Part shown: positions 35,687 through 45,072 of the stretch, piece after piece
How the letters are laid out: every line of letters begins with the position of its first letter
Numbering within the stretch: the first letter of the stretch is position 1
The notes under the pieces: generated by a model
The model's input: the letters and a program-made list of their open reading frames with translations, nothing else
Told to the model about the DNA's origin: nothing
The model's database searches: none
Translations under genes and position numbers: made by a program
Origin: an uncultured Alphaproteobacteria bacterium
GTDB lineage: Bacteria > Pseudomonadota > Alphaproteobacteria > Thalassobaculales > Thalassobaculaceae
Assembly (NCBI GenBank): GCA_902629125.1
Contig: CACOPQ010000005.1
Coordinates: 1-64,000, forward strand
Reading direction: 5' to 3'
Length of the DNA: 64,000 nucleotides

Positions 35687-36727
35687 ATGAAGAAATTAAG
35701 CCTTTTGGGTCTGGGCGCAGGCCTCCTGGCGGCTTTCTCGTTTACGGCGGTTCCAGCCATGGCAGAAAGTACGCTAGAAATGGTTAAAAAGCGTGGTCAT
35801 CTTCGGTGCCAGGTTGGGCAACCTACACCAGGTTTCTACAACCTAAAAGCTGATGGTACTTGGGTCGGAAGCGACGTCTCCATTTGCCGTGCAGTAGCTG
35901 CCGCAATATTCGGTGATCCACAAAAAGTAGAGTTTCAATCAGTGTCGTCAACTGTTCGTTTTACTGCTTTAGCGAACGGCGAGTCCGATATGTTGTCCAG
36001 AACTGCTACTTGGACGATTTTTCGAGATACACAGCTTGGTTTGAACTTCACCGCAGTGAACTTTTATGACGGCCAAGGTTTTATGGTGAGGAAAGATTCT
36101 GGCATTAAAAGTGCGATGGAATTAAAGGGCGCAACCGTTTGTGTTGCAACCGGTACCACGACAGAATTAAACCTCACAGACTTTAGCCGAATGAATAAAT
36201 TGGACATCCAGCCAGTCGTTTTTTCTGATAATAACGTTCGTAATGAAAGTTATTTAAAGGGGAATTGTGATGCGATTACCAATGATAAATCTGGTTTAGC
36301 TGCTATCTTAGCAGGATTTCCTGACAAAGAAGCACATATCATACTTCCAGAAACAATTTCAAAAGAGCCTCTTGCTCCAGCAGTGCGTAAGGGTGACTCC
36401 CAGTGGTTCGATATAGTTCGCTGGACGGTGTTTGCATTAATTTCTGCAGAGGAGCTTGGAATTACTCAAGCCAATGTAGACGAAATGCGTAAAAACCCAC
36501 CAAACCCAGAGATAGCTCGTTTCATGGGTGTAGAAAAAGAAATGAATAAAGGCTTAGGTCTTGGGAAAGACTGGGCTTACAACATTATTAAAAGCGTTGG
36601 CAACTACGGAGAAGTCTATGAAAAGTATATGGGCTTCGGAAAGGAAGGTATTGGTATAGCCCGTAAAGGCTCACCAAATGACCTTTGGACACGTGGTGGT
36701 TTGATGTATTCCCCACCATTTCGTTAA
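35687..36727 (+). CDS. aapJ: General amino-acid ABC transporter, substrate-binding protein
   Basis: A periplasmic binding protein of 346 residues from ATG 35687 ('MKKLSLLGLGAG'), which gives a clean signal peptide ending 'VPAMA'. The track's earlier start adds 19 residues that would spoil the signal, and AGGA lies directly against the alternative ATG at 35675. 'VKKRGHLRCQVGQPTPGF' and 'DMLSRTATWTIFRD' are typical of AapJ/BztA proteins, which bind a broad range of L-amino acids. It is followed by a strong hairpin and then the permease genes. Confidence 0.92.
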   Translation: MKKLSLLGLGAGLLAAFSFTAVPAMAESTLEMVKKRGHLRCQVGQPTPGFYNLKADGTWVGSDVSICRAVAAAIFGDPQKVEFQSVSSTVRFTALANGESDMLSRTATWTIFRDTQLGLNFTAVNFYDGQGFMVRKDSGIKSAMELKGATVCVATGTTTELNLTDFSRMNKLDIQPVVFSDNNVRNESYLKGNCDAITNDKSGLAAILAGFPDKEAHIILPETISKEPLAPAVRKGDSQWFDIVRWTVFALISAEELGITQANVDEMRKNPPNPEIARFMGVEKEMNKGLGLGKDWAYNIIKSVGNYGEVYEKYMGFGKEGIGIARKGSPNDLWTRGGLMYSPPFR

Positions 36728-36734
36728 AATACCG

Positions 36735-36764
36735 TTAACTCGGCCGATTGGGTTCGGCCGAGTT
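36735..36764 (+). terminator. Perfect 12-bp hairpin between aapJ and aapQ
   Basis: TAACTCGGCCGA and TCGGCCGAGTTA pair without mismatch across a 6-base loop, eight bases after the aapJ stop. No T-run follows. Such hairpins commonly give partial termination or 3' protection, making binding-protein message more abundant than permease message. Confidence 0.7.
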
Positions 36765-36870
36765 AGCTTATCTTTATAAGACGACAACACGCCTACTGTT
36801 TCTTGCGTTGGAACTTTTGGGTTTTGGTTATCGAGATTATGAACTAGCTTTTCCGAAAAAGGGCTTATAG

Positions 36871-38064
36871 ATGTCGGGAAACACACCGAGTAGTTCGAGG
36901 GGCGTCAACGCTTTTATAAACGACGAACGCTATCGCTCGATATTTTATCAGGTGGTTGTCTTTGGATTGTTTATTTGGGCAGTACTCTCTCTTATAGAGA
37001 ATACACAAATTAACATGGCAACGCGCAAGATGGCCGTTGGCTTTGATTTCCTTAAAAATACAGCTGGCTTTGCTGTAGCCTGGACGCCATTAGACTACAA
37101 GCCAAGTGATTCCTATTTAATGGTTTATTGGGTGGGTATCATAAATACACTGATACTCGCAGGAATTTCGATCGTCCTTGCTACATTTCTTGGTTTTATC
37201 GTTGGTATATTAAGACTTTCTAAAAACTGGTTGGTTGCTCAAATCGCTTCCTGGTATGTAGAAGTTTTAAGAAATACCCCACTTTTATTGCAGATAATCT
37301 TTTGGTATCTTGGCGCGTTTGCAAATTTGCCGAGGCCGAAGCAATCCATAGAAATTCTTGGCTTTGAATCTTTGGTGTTAAACAATAGGGGTTTATATAT
37401 ACCGAAGCCACAACCAGAAGATTTGTTTTGGCTAACGGCGGTAGCTCTTGTTGTAGCAGTTTTAATTGCCATTGCTTTGAATAAGCGGGCAACAAGAAAA
37501 CAACAACAAACCGGCAAATACATCTCCACTTTAATACCCACGGTATTGATAGTTTTTGGACTTCCCTTAGTGGTTTTTGTTTTGACAGGTATGCCGTTGG
37601 AGTGGGAGCTACCAGCATTGAAAGGCTTCAATTACAGAGGAGGTGGCTTTGTGCTTCCTGCAATGCTGGCGGTCATGGTCGCGCTTGTGGTTTATCATTC
37701 TGCATATGCGGCGGAAATGGTCAGAGCTGGTATTCTCTCAGTAAGCAAAGGTCAAACAGAGGCAGCTTCATCATTAGGTCTAAAACAAAGTTTTGTGATG
37801 AGATTAGTTATTATTCCACAAGCAATGCGTGCAATAGTTCCACCTATGATCAGTCTGTGGATGAACGTGGTCAAGAATTCATCATTGGCGATAGCAATTG
37901 GTTTTCCAGACTTAGTTTCGGTTTTTATGCAGACATCTCTAAATCAGTCAGGGCACGCGGTAGAAATTGTTGCTTTAGTTATGGCTTTTTATATGACGGT
38001 AAGCCTCACGATTTCGGCTTGTCTAAATGTCTACAATAAAAAAATACAACTTACGGAACGTTGA
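36871..38064 (+). CDS. aapQ: General amino-acid ABC transporter, permease 1
   Basis: A 397-residue inner-membrane protein of the His/Glu/Gln/Arg permease family. It has a first membrane segment at ~28-45, a large periplasmic insert as in AapQ/BztB, and the coupling loop 'AASSLGLKQSFVMRLVIIPQA' (~305). It forms the channel with AapM. AapM starts six bases past its stop. Confidence 0.93.
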   Translation: MSGNTPSSSRGVNAFINDERYRSIFYQVVVFGLFIWAVLSLIENTQINMATRKMAVGFDFLKNTAGFAVAWTPLDYKPSDSYLMVYWVGIINTLILAGISIVLATFLGFIVGILRLSKNWLVAQIASWYVEVLRNTPLLLQIIFWYLGAFANLPRPKQSIEILGFESLVLNNRGLYIPKPQPEDLFWLTAVALVVAVLIAIALNKRATRKQQQTGKYISTLIPTVLIVFGLPLVVFVLTGMPLEWELPALKGFNYRGGGFVLPAMLAVMVALVVYHSAYAAEMVRAGILSVSKGQTEAASSLGLKQSFVMRLVIIPQAMRAIVPPMISLWMNVVKNSSLAIAIGFPDLVSVFMQTSLNQSGHAVEIVALVMAFYMTVSLTISACLNVYNKKIQLTER

Positions 38065-38069
38065 GGCCG

Positions 38070-39425
38070 ATGACTGAAATCACAGAGCAAAATGAAGTAT
38101 CGGAGAAGTTCGTTCCAAAACCATCTCTTCCACCGCCACCAAACACCACTGGTGCGATAGGATGGCTAAGATACAATTTGTTCGATGGTTTCCTGAGTTC
38201 CTGTCTGACAGTGTTAAGTCTTATTGCCATCGGATTTATATGCGTAAACTTTTATGAATGGGCGTTTACCAAAGCTGTGTTAGAAGCAGCCAATAGGCAA
38301 GAATGTAGAATTACGCCTACGGAGTTTGGAACATGCTGGGCGGGCGTCAAATTTTGGTTCACTCGCTTTATATACGGACGTTACACAGATACTGAAATAT
38401 GGCGGGTAAACTCCGCAGCTATTATACTAATCCTTTGGATGATACCAGTCTGGCTTCCCCGAGTTACGGCAAAACTCAATATCGCTCTCAGTGGAGTTCT
38501 TATTTTCCCGTTTCTTGCTGGATATATGTTTTTAGGTGGAGACCGCAACTGGTTTATGGAAATAATGGTATCGGTTGCAGTTGGCTGCTTTATAACGGTG
38601 ATTATACACTCTTTGTTATGTCTTTTTACCGGAGCCGGTATATCCAAGTGGATTATTCAGCTTACCGGATTTGCCAACCGTAGCGAGCGGTTGCACAAAT
38701 TTCCAGTAATTGTGTTCGCTGTTATAATTTTTCTTCTTAGTTTATTTTTGATTAATGATGTCGCTTTTAAGGAAATGCCCAATAATCTATGGGGTGGATT
38801 ATTTTTGACCTTAGTTATTTCTGGGATTGGTATAGCCTCAGCCCTTCCGGCGGGAATTCTACTGGCGCTCGGTCGACGTTCTAAAATGACAGTGATCAGG
38901 GTGCTTTGCGTTGCTTTTATTGAACTTTTTAGATCAGTGCCGTTAATAACCATACTGTTTATGGCCACAACAATGTTTCCTCTCTTTTTGCCAGAGGGAT
39001 TTCATATTAACAAACTTGCAAGTGCCATTGTGGCTGTTTGTCTTTTCGCTGCTGCTTACATGGCTGAGGTAGTTAGGGGAGGTCTCCAAGCAATACCAAA
39101 GGGACAGTATGAGGCAGCCGAGGCGGTAGGACTAACCTATTGGCAATCAATGGGATTTATTGTGATGCCGCAGGCCCTAAAATACATGATCCCAAATATC
39201 GTAAGTAACTTTATGGGATTGTTCAAAGATACCACACTCGTCAGTATCATAGGACTTTATGATTTATTGGGTATGATAAATGCGGTTAGCCAGGACCCAA
39301 GTTGGATTGGGCTGCACCATGAGCCATTATTCACAGCCGCAGTGATTTTCTTCATAGGTTGCTTTGCTATGTCGAAGTACAGCCAGTATTTGGAGAGAAA
39401 CTTAGGTGCAGGTCACGGTCGCTAG
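38070..39425 (+). CDS. aapM: General amino-acid ABC transporter, permease 2
   Basis: A 451-residue partner permease. The start is ATG 38070, preceded by GAGG, rather than the track's TTG at 38061. The N-terminal ~35 residues are hydrophilic and Pro-rich; membrane segments follow, and 'EAAEAVGLTYWQSMGFIVMPQAL' (~350) is the ATPase-coupling loop. A shared 'RGGLQAIPKGQYEAAEA' block marks the AapM/BztC family. Confidence 0.93.
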   Translation: MTEITEQNEVSEKFVPKPSLPPPPNTTGAIGWLRYNLFDGFLSSCLTVLSLIAIGFICVNFYEWAFTKAVLEAANRQECRITPTEFGTCWAGVKFWFTRFIYGRYTDTEIWRVNSAAIILILWMIPVWLPRVTAKLNIALSGVLIFPFLAGYMFLGGDRNWFMEIMVSVAVGCFITVIIHSLLCLFTGAGISKWIIQLTGFANRSERLHKFPVIVFAVIIFLLSLFLINDVAFKEMPNNLWGGLFLTLVISGIGIASALPAGILLALGRRSKMTVIRVLCVAFIELFRSVPLITILFMATTMFPLFLPEGFHINKLASAIVAVCLFAAAYMAEVVRGGLQAIPKGQYEAAEAVGLTYWQSMGFIVMPQALKYMIPNIVSNFMGLFKDTTLVSIIGLYDLLGMINAVSQDPSWIGLHHEPLFTAAVIFFIGCFAMSKYSQYLERNLGAGHGR

Positions 39426-39463
39426 TAAATTAATTCATTCGTTTATACCGAGGAATTCATAAG

Positions 39464-40252
39464 ATGAATACAAAAACGGAAACCGAAAGTAACCAACTTC
39501 AATCAGTTGCTTCAGATGAGGTGGCTATTTCAATGTCTAAGGTAAATAAGTGGTTCGGTAGCTTCCATGTCCTCAAAGATATTGACTTATCTGTCTATAA
39601 GGGTGAACGTATTGTTATATGCGGGCCATCGGGTTCAGGAAAGTCCACACTTATAAGGTGTATTAATAGACTTGAAGAACATCAAGATGGAGACATAAGC
39701 GTCAATGGTGTAACGCTAGACAGCAATTTGAAAAATATCCATGCCATCCGTAGCGATGTCGGTATGGTCTTTCAATCTTTTAACCTTTTTCCGCACCTTA
39801 CTGTTGTAGAGAACTGCACATTGGCACCGGTGTGGGTGAGAAATATGACAAAAACAGAGGCGCAGGAGATAGCAATGGAGTATCTCACGCGGGTGAAAAT
39901 ACCAGAGCAGGCGGAAAAATACCCCGGCCAGCTCTCCGGAGGGCAGCAACAACGGGTAGCTATTGCACGCTCACTATGTATGAATCCGCAGATAATGCTA
40001 TTTGATGAGCCGACATCAGCATTAGACCCTGAAATGATTTCTGAGGTTTTAGATGTGATGATAGAACTAGCCGAGACTGGGATGACAATGCTAGTTGTTT
40101 CGCACGAAATGGGTTTTGCGCGTCGAGTAGCTGATCGTGTTATTTTTATGGATTACGGAGAAATTGTGGAACAAAATACTCCTGAAGAATTTTTTGCAAA
40201 CCCCAAGTCAGATCGAACTAAATTGTTTTTAAGCCAAATATTATCGCATTAG
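39464..40252 (+). CDS. aapP: General amino-acid ABC transporter, ATP-binding protein
   Basis: The ATPase of the amino-acid importer, 262 residues: [10 protein letters not shown] (~52), LSGGQQQR (~157), [14 protein letters not shown] (~177) and a His in '[10 protein letters not shown]'. Length and '[15 protein letters not shown]' near the start fit the GlnQ/AapP group. It is the last gene of aapJQMP, starting after GAGGAATTCATAAG. Confidence 0.95.
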   Translation: MNTKTETESNQLQSVASDEVAISMSKVNKWFGSFHVLKDIDLSVYKGERIVICGPSGSGKSTLIRCINRLEEHQDGDISVNGVTLDSNLKNIHAIRSDVGMVFQSFNLFPHLTVVENCTLAPVWVRNMTKTEAQEIAMEYLTRVKIPEQAEKYPGQLSGGQQQRVAIARSLCMNPQIMLFDEPTSALDPEMISEVLDVMIELAETGMTMLVVSHEMGFARRVADRVIFMDYGEIVEQNTPEEFFANPKSDRTKLFLSQILSH

Positions 40253-40288
40253 TCACAGAGCATAATTAGTCAAAATTCGATACTAAAC

Positions 40289-40843
40289 TTAACCCGTCTT
40301 GCGTGGTATTGGGAGACCAACTTCTGTCGGATCAGGTAAAAGCTCTATTGATTTCTTCGTTATTTCAAAGCCGCAAGATGTGTAGAGGTCTATTGCTCTC
40401 GGATGATCTAGATCGCAGGTATTCACCGTTACCCTCTTTGTCGCGCCTGCCCACGCGAGATCAAGGATTTTCATAAGAAAATAACGCCCCAAACCTTTTC
40501 CAATAAAACTCGGCATTAATCCAAAGTATTTTATCTCTGCTTGATGCAGTTTCTTGGATCTTTTTATTTCACTGAAACCAGCTATTTCATTTCCGGAAGA
40601 GAGGGTATATATGTCGACGTTAGGATGTGTAATTGTCTTCAATAATTTTTGATCGGTTAATAACCGGCGTTCAATCCAAGTCCATGGACCACCAATGGTA
40701 TTATAGAGAAACCTGTAATCTTCAACCGTCGGTTGGGTTAATTTTGCAATTTTTGGCTCAAAACCGAGACCGAACGTTTTACGTTCTGTTTGTGGTGGTT
40801 TCGCCTTCATTTTAAGCCACGTCACTTGGGTCTTAATTGGCAT
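40289..40843 (-). CDS. GNAT-family N-acetyltransferase
   Basis: 184 residues of the Gcn5-related acetyltransferase fold. The acetyl-CoA motif is 'GLMPSFIGKGLGRYFL' (~125), followed by 'VNTCDLDHPRAIDLYTSCGF', the usual last strand and helix. The N-terminal ~25 residues are basic and poorly conserved in type, so a later start is possible. It is convergent with aapP and lies 36 bases after sseA on the same strand. The acetylated substrate is unknown. Confidence 0.8.
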   Translation of the reverse strand: MPIKTQVTWLKMKAKPPQTERKTFGLGFEPKIAKLTQPTVEDYRFLYNTIGGPWTWIERRLLTDQKLLKTITHPNVDIYTLSSGNEIAGFSEIKRSKKLHQAEIKYFGLMPSFIGKGLGRYFLMKILDLAWAGATKRVTVNTCDLDHPRAIDLYTSCGFEITKKSIELLPDPTEVGLPIPRKTG

Positions 40844-40879
40844 ACTTGCAACTCTAAATTCTCTTAACTTTCTGTCTGT

Positions 40880-41734
40880 TTAATTATTCATTACAGGTGT
40901 TTCAGATAATGAACCCCATTCGCTCCAGGAGCCGTCATAGACGGCCACGTCTTCCTTACCAATCAAGAACAACGCTAGCGCCAGGATACACGCAGTAACG
41001 CCTGAACCACAGGTTGTGACTATTGGCTTATCAATATCTTCAATTACATCTAGAAACTGTTTTTCTATTTCTGAGGCAGAAAGGAACGTTTTATCTTCCA
41101 AGGATAACAATTGACCAAACGGTAGGTTTACTGAACCAGGTATGTGGCCAGAACGCATTCCCGGTCTTGGTTCTGGTTCCGTTCCAAAAAATCGACCCGA
41201 TGTTCTTGCGTCGATTATTTTTTCGTCATGTGTCTCTACAAGATCAAATATATCAGACAGATGCCTCACTAAGTCTTCGCGATAATTGACTTTGAATAGT
41301 TGAGGAGTAGGAACAATTATATCTGAGTTCAACGTGTTCCCATCTTTAAGCCATTTTGGTAGCCCGCCATTAAGTACTGAGACGTTTTCATGGCCAAAAA
41401 CGCGAAACATCCACCATGTTCGAGCGGCACTTTGCATACCATACACATCGTAAACGATAACGTGTTTTTCGTTAGATATCCCCAAAGAGCCGGCAGCTTC
41501 TGCAAATTGATCGGGGGAAGGCAGCATATGGGGTAGATCGCTATCCGGATCACAAACTTTGTCTATATCGAAGTATTTCGCGCCCTTTATATGTCCATTG
41601 TTGAATTCATCGCTGGCATCGCGGTCCACATTTGGTAAATGATAAGTGCTATCGAGTATCACAATATTTTGATCATCAATATTCTCTGACAATTTTTCTG
41701 TTGATATCAACGCATTTGGATTTTTATAGGTCAT
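40880..41734 (-). CDS. sseA: 3-mercaptopyruvate sulfurtransferase
   Basis: A two-domain rhodanese protein of 284 residues. The second domain contains the catalytic loop CGSGVTA (~237), the MST type rather than the CRxGx[R/T] of thiosulfate sulfurtransferases; the first domain is catalytically silent, as usual. It moves sulfur from mercaptopyruvate to thiol acceptors or cyanide. It overlaps the upstream GNAT gene by 11 bases. Confidence 0.9.
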   Translation of the reverse strand: MTYKNPNALISTEKLSENIDDQNIVILDSTYHLPNVDRDASDEFNNGHIKGAKYFDIDKVCDPDSDLPHMLPSPDQFAEAAGSLGISNEKHVIVYDVYGMQSAARTWWMFRVFGHENVSVLNGGLPKWLKDGNTLNSDIIVPTPQLFKVNYREDLVRHLSDIFDLVETHDEKIIDARTSGRFFGTEPEPRPGMRSGHIPGSVNLPFGQLLSLEDKTFLSASEIEKQFLDVIEDIDKPIVTTCGSGVTACILALALFLIGKEDVAVYDGSWSEWGSLSETPVMNN

Positions 41735-42278
41735 TTTCTTCCTTATTCCGCCTAGTGCTTTTGGGGCTTTTCAAAAAGGCTGACAGCTTATCTTTATTAA
41801 GTCGAAAGTAAATCTTATCACTTTTTTGTAGGGTAGTAATATTTTCATAAAAGTTTATTGCATTGCTATTCCATGTGTCGGCAGTCCAATCTATTTGGGT
41901 AACTTCATTATCTAATCCATACTTAATGAGCGCTTCCATTAGTGCGTAACCAATACCTTTGTTGCGTATTTTTCGCTCTACATACAAGTCTTGGATAAAT
42001 ATACTTGTTTGGCATGTAGCAAGTGCAAAAATTTTAGAAAATGCTAGAAAGGCGACGGGTTTTTTATTTTCCAATGCGATAAAGATTTTCAATCCGGAGC
42101 TTTCTTGGAAAACCTCATTTTCTATTACATGTGACATATACGATCTTTGATACTTGAGCGGCATACCATAGAAGGTCAATAACTCTTGTAAAAGGCGCGA
42201 TATGCCGTGTGCATCATCTTTATCAGCAAGACGAATTTCAAAGTCACCCGCTAAATCAGCACTTTTTCCTATTGTCAT
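41724..42278 (-). CDS. GNAT-family N-acetyltransferase
   Basis: 184 residues with the fold's acetyl-CoA loop 'YVERKIRNKGIGYALMEAL' (~105) and 'DWTADTWNSNAINFYE' following. It is not closely related in sequence to the other GNAT at 40289. It overlaps sseA by 11 bases, which points to co-translation. The substrate is unknown. Confidence 0.8.
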   Translation of the reverse strand: MTIGKSADLAGDFEIRLADKDDAHGISRLLQELLTFYGMPLKYQRSYMSHVIENEVFQESSGLKIFIALENKKPVAFLAFSKIFALATCQTSIFIQDLYVERKIRNKGIGYALMEALIKYGLDNEVTQIDWTADTWNSNAINFYENITTLQKSDKIYFRLNKDKLSAFLKSPKSTRRNKEENDL

Positions 42279-42420
42279 ATTGCTCCATGCTAACGAAAGG
42301 TGTGAAAATAAGGTTTGAAGCCCTTGGATTTGTGTTTTTGAAAAAAAGATGCAAGAAAAATAACATTTTACGACAGTGTAGGTTTAAAACTTTTGAGCGC
42401 AAGAACAAAGAAAATAGGTA

Positions 42421-43590
42421 ATGAATAAAAAACCGCTAGATGGGATTAAGGTTCTCGATTTAGGTCAGGGCGTAGCTGCCCCTTATTGTGGCCTTTTATT
42501 AGCACAATATGGAGCCGAAGTTATTAAGGTTGAGCCAATAAATGGTGATTGGGCAAGGGGCTTAGGGGCCCCGAAGGAAGGTCAAACAGCCTATTCCATT
42601 TATTATAATCTTGGAAAGAAAGGCATAGCTATTGATTTGAAGACCGAAGAAGGTCTGGATGTCATTCTTAAATTGGCGTCCAATAGTGATGTTGTTTTAG
42701 AAAACTTCCGACCAGGAGTTGTGGACCGGCTAGGGATTGGTTTTGAGGATGTGAGAGCACTCAATTCTAGAGTGCTATATGCATCCGTTAGTGGCTTCGG
42801 CCAAACGGGGCCTTACGCTGATCGGCCAGGTTCAGACACGGTTCTGCAAGCGTTTTCCGGACTTATATCCCTCAATCGCGATAAAGATGATATACCACAA
42901 AAAGTTGGGACTATCGTCGTCGATGTCATCACAGGTCTCTGTGCCTTCCAAGCTGTTTCCATGGAACTCTTCGGAGGGGTAAGTGAGGCAAAACTTTTAG
43001 ACCTCAGTTTGTTGCAGTCGGCAGCTAATCTTCTGGCTCCTAATATAGCTGATTTTTTTATTAGTGGTGGTCCCCCTGTCTTATTGAATGTGCCTGCAGG
43101 AACATATCAAACCAGTGATGGTTGGATTGCAGTTACCCTCGTAAAAGAGGAGCAGTTCGGGAACTTATGCAAAATTATTAAAGCGTCCAATTTGGCCAGC
43201 GATCGAAGGTTTAGCAGTTTCAAAACTCGGGCAAACAATAAGCACATTCTAATGGAAATAATCCAATCCAAAATAAAATTGAAAACGAGCAAAGAGTGGT
43301 TAAAGCTTTTTACAGAAGAAGGTATATTAACAAGTCCGGTAAACAGCCTAGGCGATTGGTTAAGTGACCCGCACGTAAACACGATAAGTGCATATTCGGA
43401 AGTTAATCAGCCGCATCTTGGAAATATACCCATAGCCTCTTTGCCAGGAGGCATTCCTTTGAAAGGAATTGCCCCGGGTATAGGTTCAAATACAGAAGAG
43501 ATCTTAAGCTCAAATGGCTTTTCACAAAAAGAAATTAACGACTTAATTTCTAAAAAAATTATCGTAGGTTCGGAGGCTGAAGATGAATAG
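42421..43590 (+). CDS. CaiB/BaiF (class III) CoA-transferase
   Basis: A 389-residue member of the formyl-CoA/carnitine CoA-transferase family. 'DGIKVLDLGQGVAAPYCG' at the start, 'GADWARGLG'-like and 'VVLENFRPGVVDRLGIG' (~95), 'YASVSGFGQTGPYADRPGSD' (~125) and an Asp in 'VVDVITGLCAFQA' (~170) that aligns with the catalytic Asp are all visible. It transfers CoA between organic acids. It overlaps the MaoC-like gene by eight bases, so their substrates are probably consecutive. The acid is unknown. Confidence 0.9.
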   Translation: MNKKPLDGIKVLDLGQGVAAPYCGLLLAQYGAEVIKVEPINGDWARGLGAPKEGQTAYSIYYNLGKKGIAIDLKTEEGLDVILKLASNSDVVLENFRPGVVDRLGIGFEDVRALNSRVLYASVSGFGQTGPYADRPGSDTVLQAFSGLISLNRDKDDIPQKVGTIVVDVITGLCAFQAVSMELFGGVSEAKLLDLSLLQSAANLLAPNIADFFISGGPPVLLNVPAGTYQTSDGWIAVTLVKEEQFGNLCKIIKASNLASDRRFSSFKTRANNKHILMEIIQSKIKLKTSKEWLKLFTEEGILTSPVNSLGDWLSDPHVNTISAYSEVNQPHLGNIPIASLPGGIPLKGIAPGIGSNTEEILSSNGFSQKEINDLISKKIIVGSEAEDE

Positions 43591-44071
43591 TACATTTGAA
43601 CCCAAAAATCATAAGTTTTCAGCATCATTGTTCTTTGAAGATTTAAGGGTTGGGGAGACATATTATATACCGTCTAGAACCCTATCAGATGCAAATTTCG
43701 CAGCTTTTCAATTGGCGTCCGCAGACAATCATCCTATTCACTACGATATAGAATATTGCAAAAATAGAGGCTATCCAAATCTTTTAGCCCATGGCTTTCA
43801 GGTGCTTATACAGACTGCAGCGGGAGCAGGTAATTTTGCTCATCTCATAGGTGATTCGCTTGTCGCGTTTGTCGAACAATCTAGTAAGTTTATGGCACCC
43901 GTATTTTCAGGAGATACAGTTTATCCAGAACTAGAAATTTCAGAATTAATCTCTCAAAACACAACCGGGTTAGTGACCGTTCGCTCGAGAGTGCATAATC
44001 AAAGAAAAGAGCTGGTTCTAGAGGGAATTCAAAAATATGTCGTTCGAAAAAGGTCTAGTCTTGGTAAGTAA
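43583..44071 (+). CDS. MaoC-like hot-dog dehydratase
   Basis: 162 residues with a single hot-dog fold. The hydratase-2 motif appears as 'SADNHPIHYDIEYCKNRGYP', with the Asp and His of the catalytic pair, followed by 'NLLAHGFQVLIQTA'. It probably hydrates an enoyl-CoA or dehydrates a hydroxyacyl-CoA supplied by the CaiB-type transferase whose gene overlaps its start. Confidence 0.88.
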   Translation: MNSTFEPKNHKFSASLFFEDLRVGETYYIPSRTLSDANFAAFQLASADNHPIHYDIEYCKNRGYPNLLAHGFQVLIQTAAGAGNFAHLIGDSLVAFVEQSSKFMAPVFSGDTVYPELEISELISQNTTGLVTVRSRVHNQRKELVLEGIQKYVVRKRSSLGK

Positions 44072-44129
44072 ATGCGCAAAACTTTTTTTATAATTTTCTA
44101 CATTTAAAAAAATAGAAGTGGGTCTCGTT

Positions 44130-45065
44130 ATGAACGTGGGTTTTATAGGACTTGGAACAATGGGAGCGGGAATGGCTTCAAATCTTGCGAAAGGTGGATA
44201 TACGTTAATTGTTCATGACACCCTGAAAGAGGCGGCGGCACCATTTTTGTTAAATGATGCTTATTGGGCCGACACACCTAGAGAAGTAGCGGAAAAATGT
44301 GAAGTTATTTGTCTGTCTTTACCCGGGCCCACCGAAGTTAGCAGTGTAGCATATGGCGTAAATAGTTTGCTTGATGGAATTCAAACCGGTGGAGCTGTTT
44401 TTGATCTTTCAACAAATTCGCCAACAGTTATTCGAGAAATTGGGGATAAATTTGAAGCTATGGGGGCCCATTTTCTAGACGCTCCTGTGAGTGGTGGGCC
44501 AGCTGGCGCTCTGTCGGGGAAACTTGCGCTTTGGGTTGGTGGTAATCAGCAGATATTCGAGAAATACAAGTCCATTTTGCAAACAATGGGGGATCAAGTT
44601 GCATACATTGGGCCGATCGGAGCAGGTTCGGTGGCAAAACTTGTTCATAATTGTGCGGGTTACACAATACAGACGGCGATAGGAGAAGTTTTCACCATGG
44701 GCGTTAAGGCAGGAGTTGAGCCGCTGGCGCTTTGGGACGCAATTAGGCAAGGCGCTCTAGGACGTCGCCGAACATTCGACGGTTTATCTCAACAGTTTTT
44801 GCCGGATAGCTATGACCCACCTGCCTTTGCACTTAAGTTAGCTCACAAAGATGTTTCTCTTGCGACACGACTAGCGAAAGAGGTTGGAGTTCCAATGAGG
44901 TTATCAAATATGGCGTTGGAGGAAATGACAGAAGCATTAAATAGAGGATGGGGTCATTTGGATTCCAGAAGTCCTCTTAAACTGCAGCAGGAAAGAGCTG
45001 GGGTCGAGATAAAAGTGGACACACAAAAGTTAAAAGAGGTTTTGAAGCGCGACCCAGCAATATAG
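44130..45065 (+). CDS. 3-hydroxyisobutyrate dehydrogenase-family oxidoreductase
   Basis: A beta-hydroxyacid dehydrogenase of 311 residues from ATG 44130, which has GTGGG upstream; the GTG at 44118 in the track is less likely. It shows 'VGFIGLGTMGAGMASNLAKGG' (NAD(P) binding), 'DAPVSGGPAGALSG' (substrate binding, ~120) and the catalytic Lys in 'GSVAKLVHNCAGY' (~170). It lies 58 bases after the MaoC-like gene, extending this putative organic-acid unit. The substrate could be hydroxyisobutyrate, tartronate semialdehyde or a related acid. Confidence 0.88.
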   Translation: MNVGFIGLGTMGAGMASNLAKGGYTLIVHDTLKEAAAPFLLNDAYWADTPREVAEKCEVICLSLPGPTEVSSVAYGVNSLLDGIQTGGAVFDLSTNSPTVIREIGDKFEAMGAHFLDAPVSGGPAGALSGKLALWVGGNQQIFEKYKSILQTMGDQVAYIGPIGAGSVAKLVHNCAGYTIQTAIGEVFTMGVKAGVEPLALWDAIRQGALGRRRTFDGLSQQFLPDSYDPPAFALKLAHKDVSLATRLAKEVGVPMRLSNMALEEMTEALNRGWGHLDSRSPLKLQQERAGVEIKVDTQKLKEVLKRDPAI

Positions 45066-45072
45066 TAGATTC

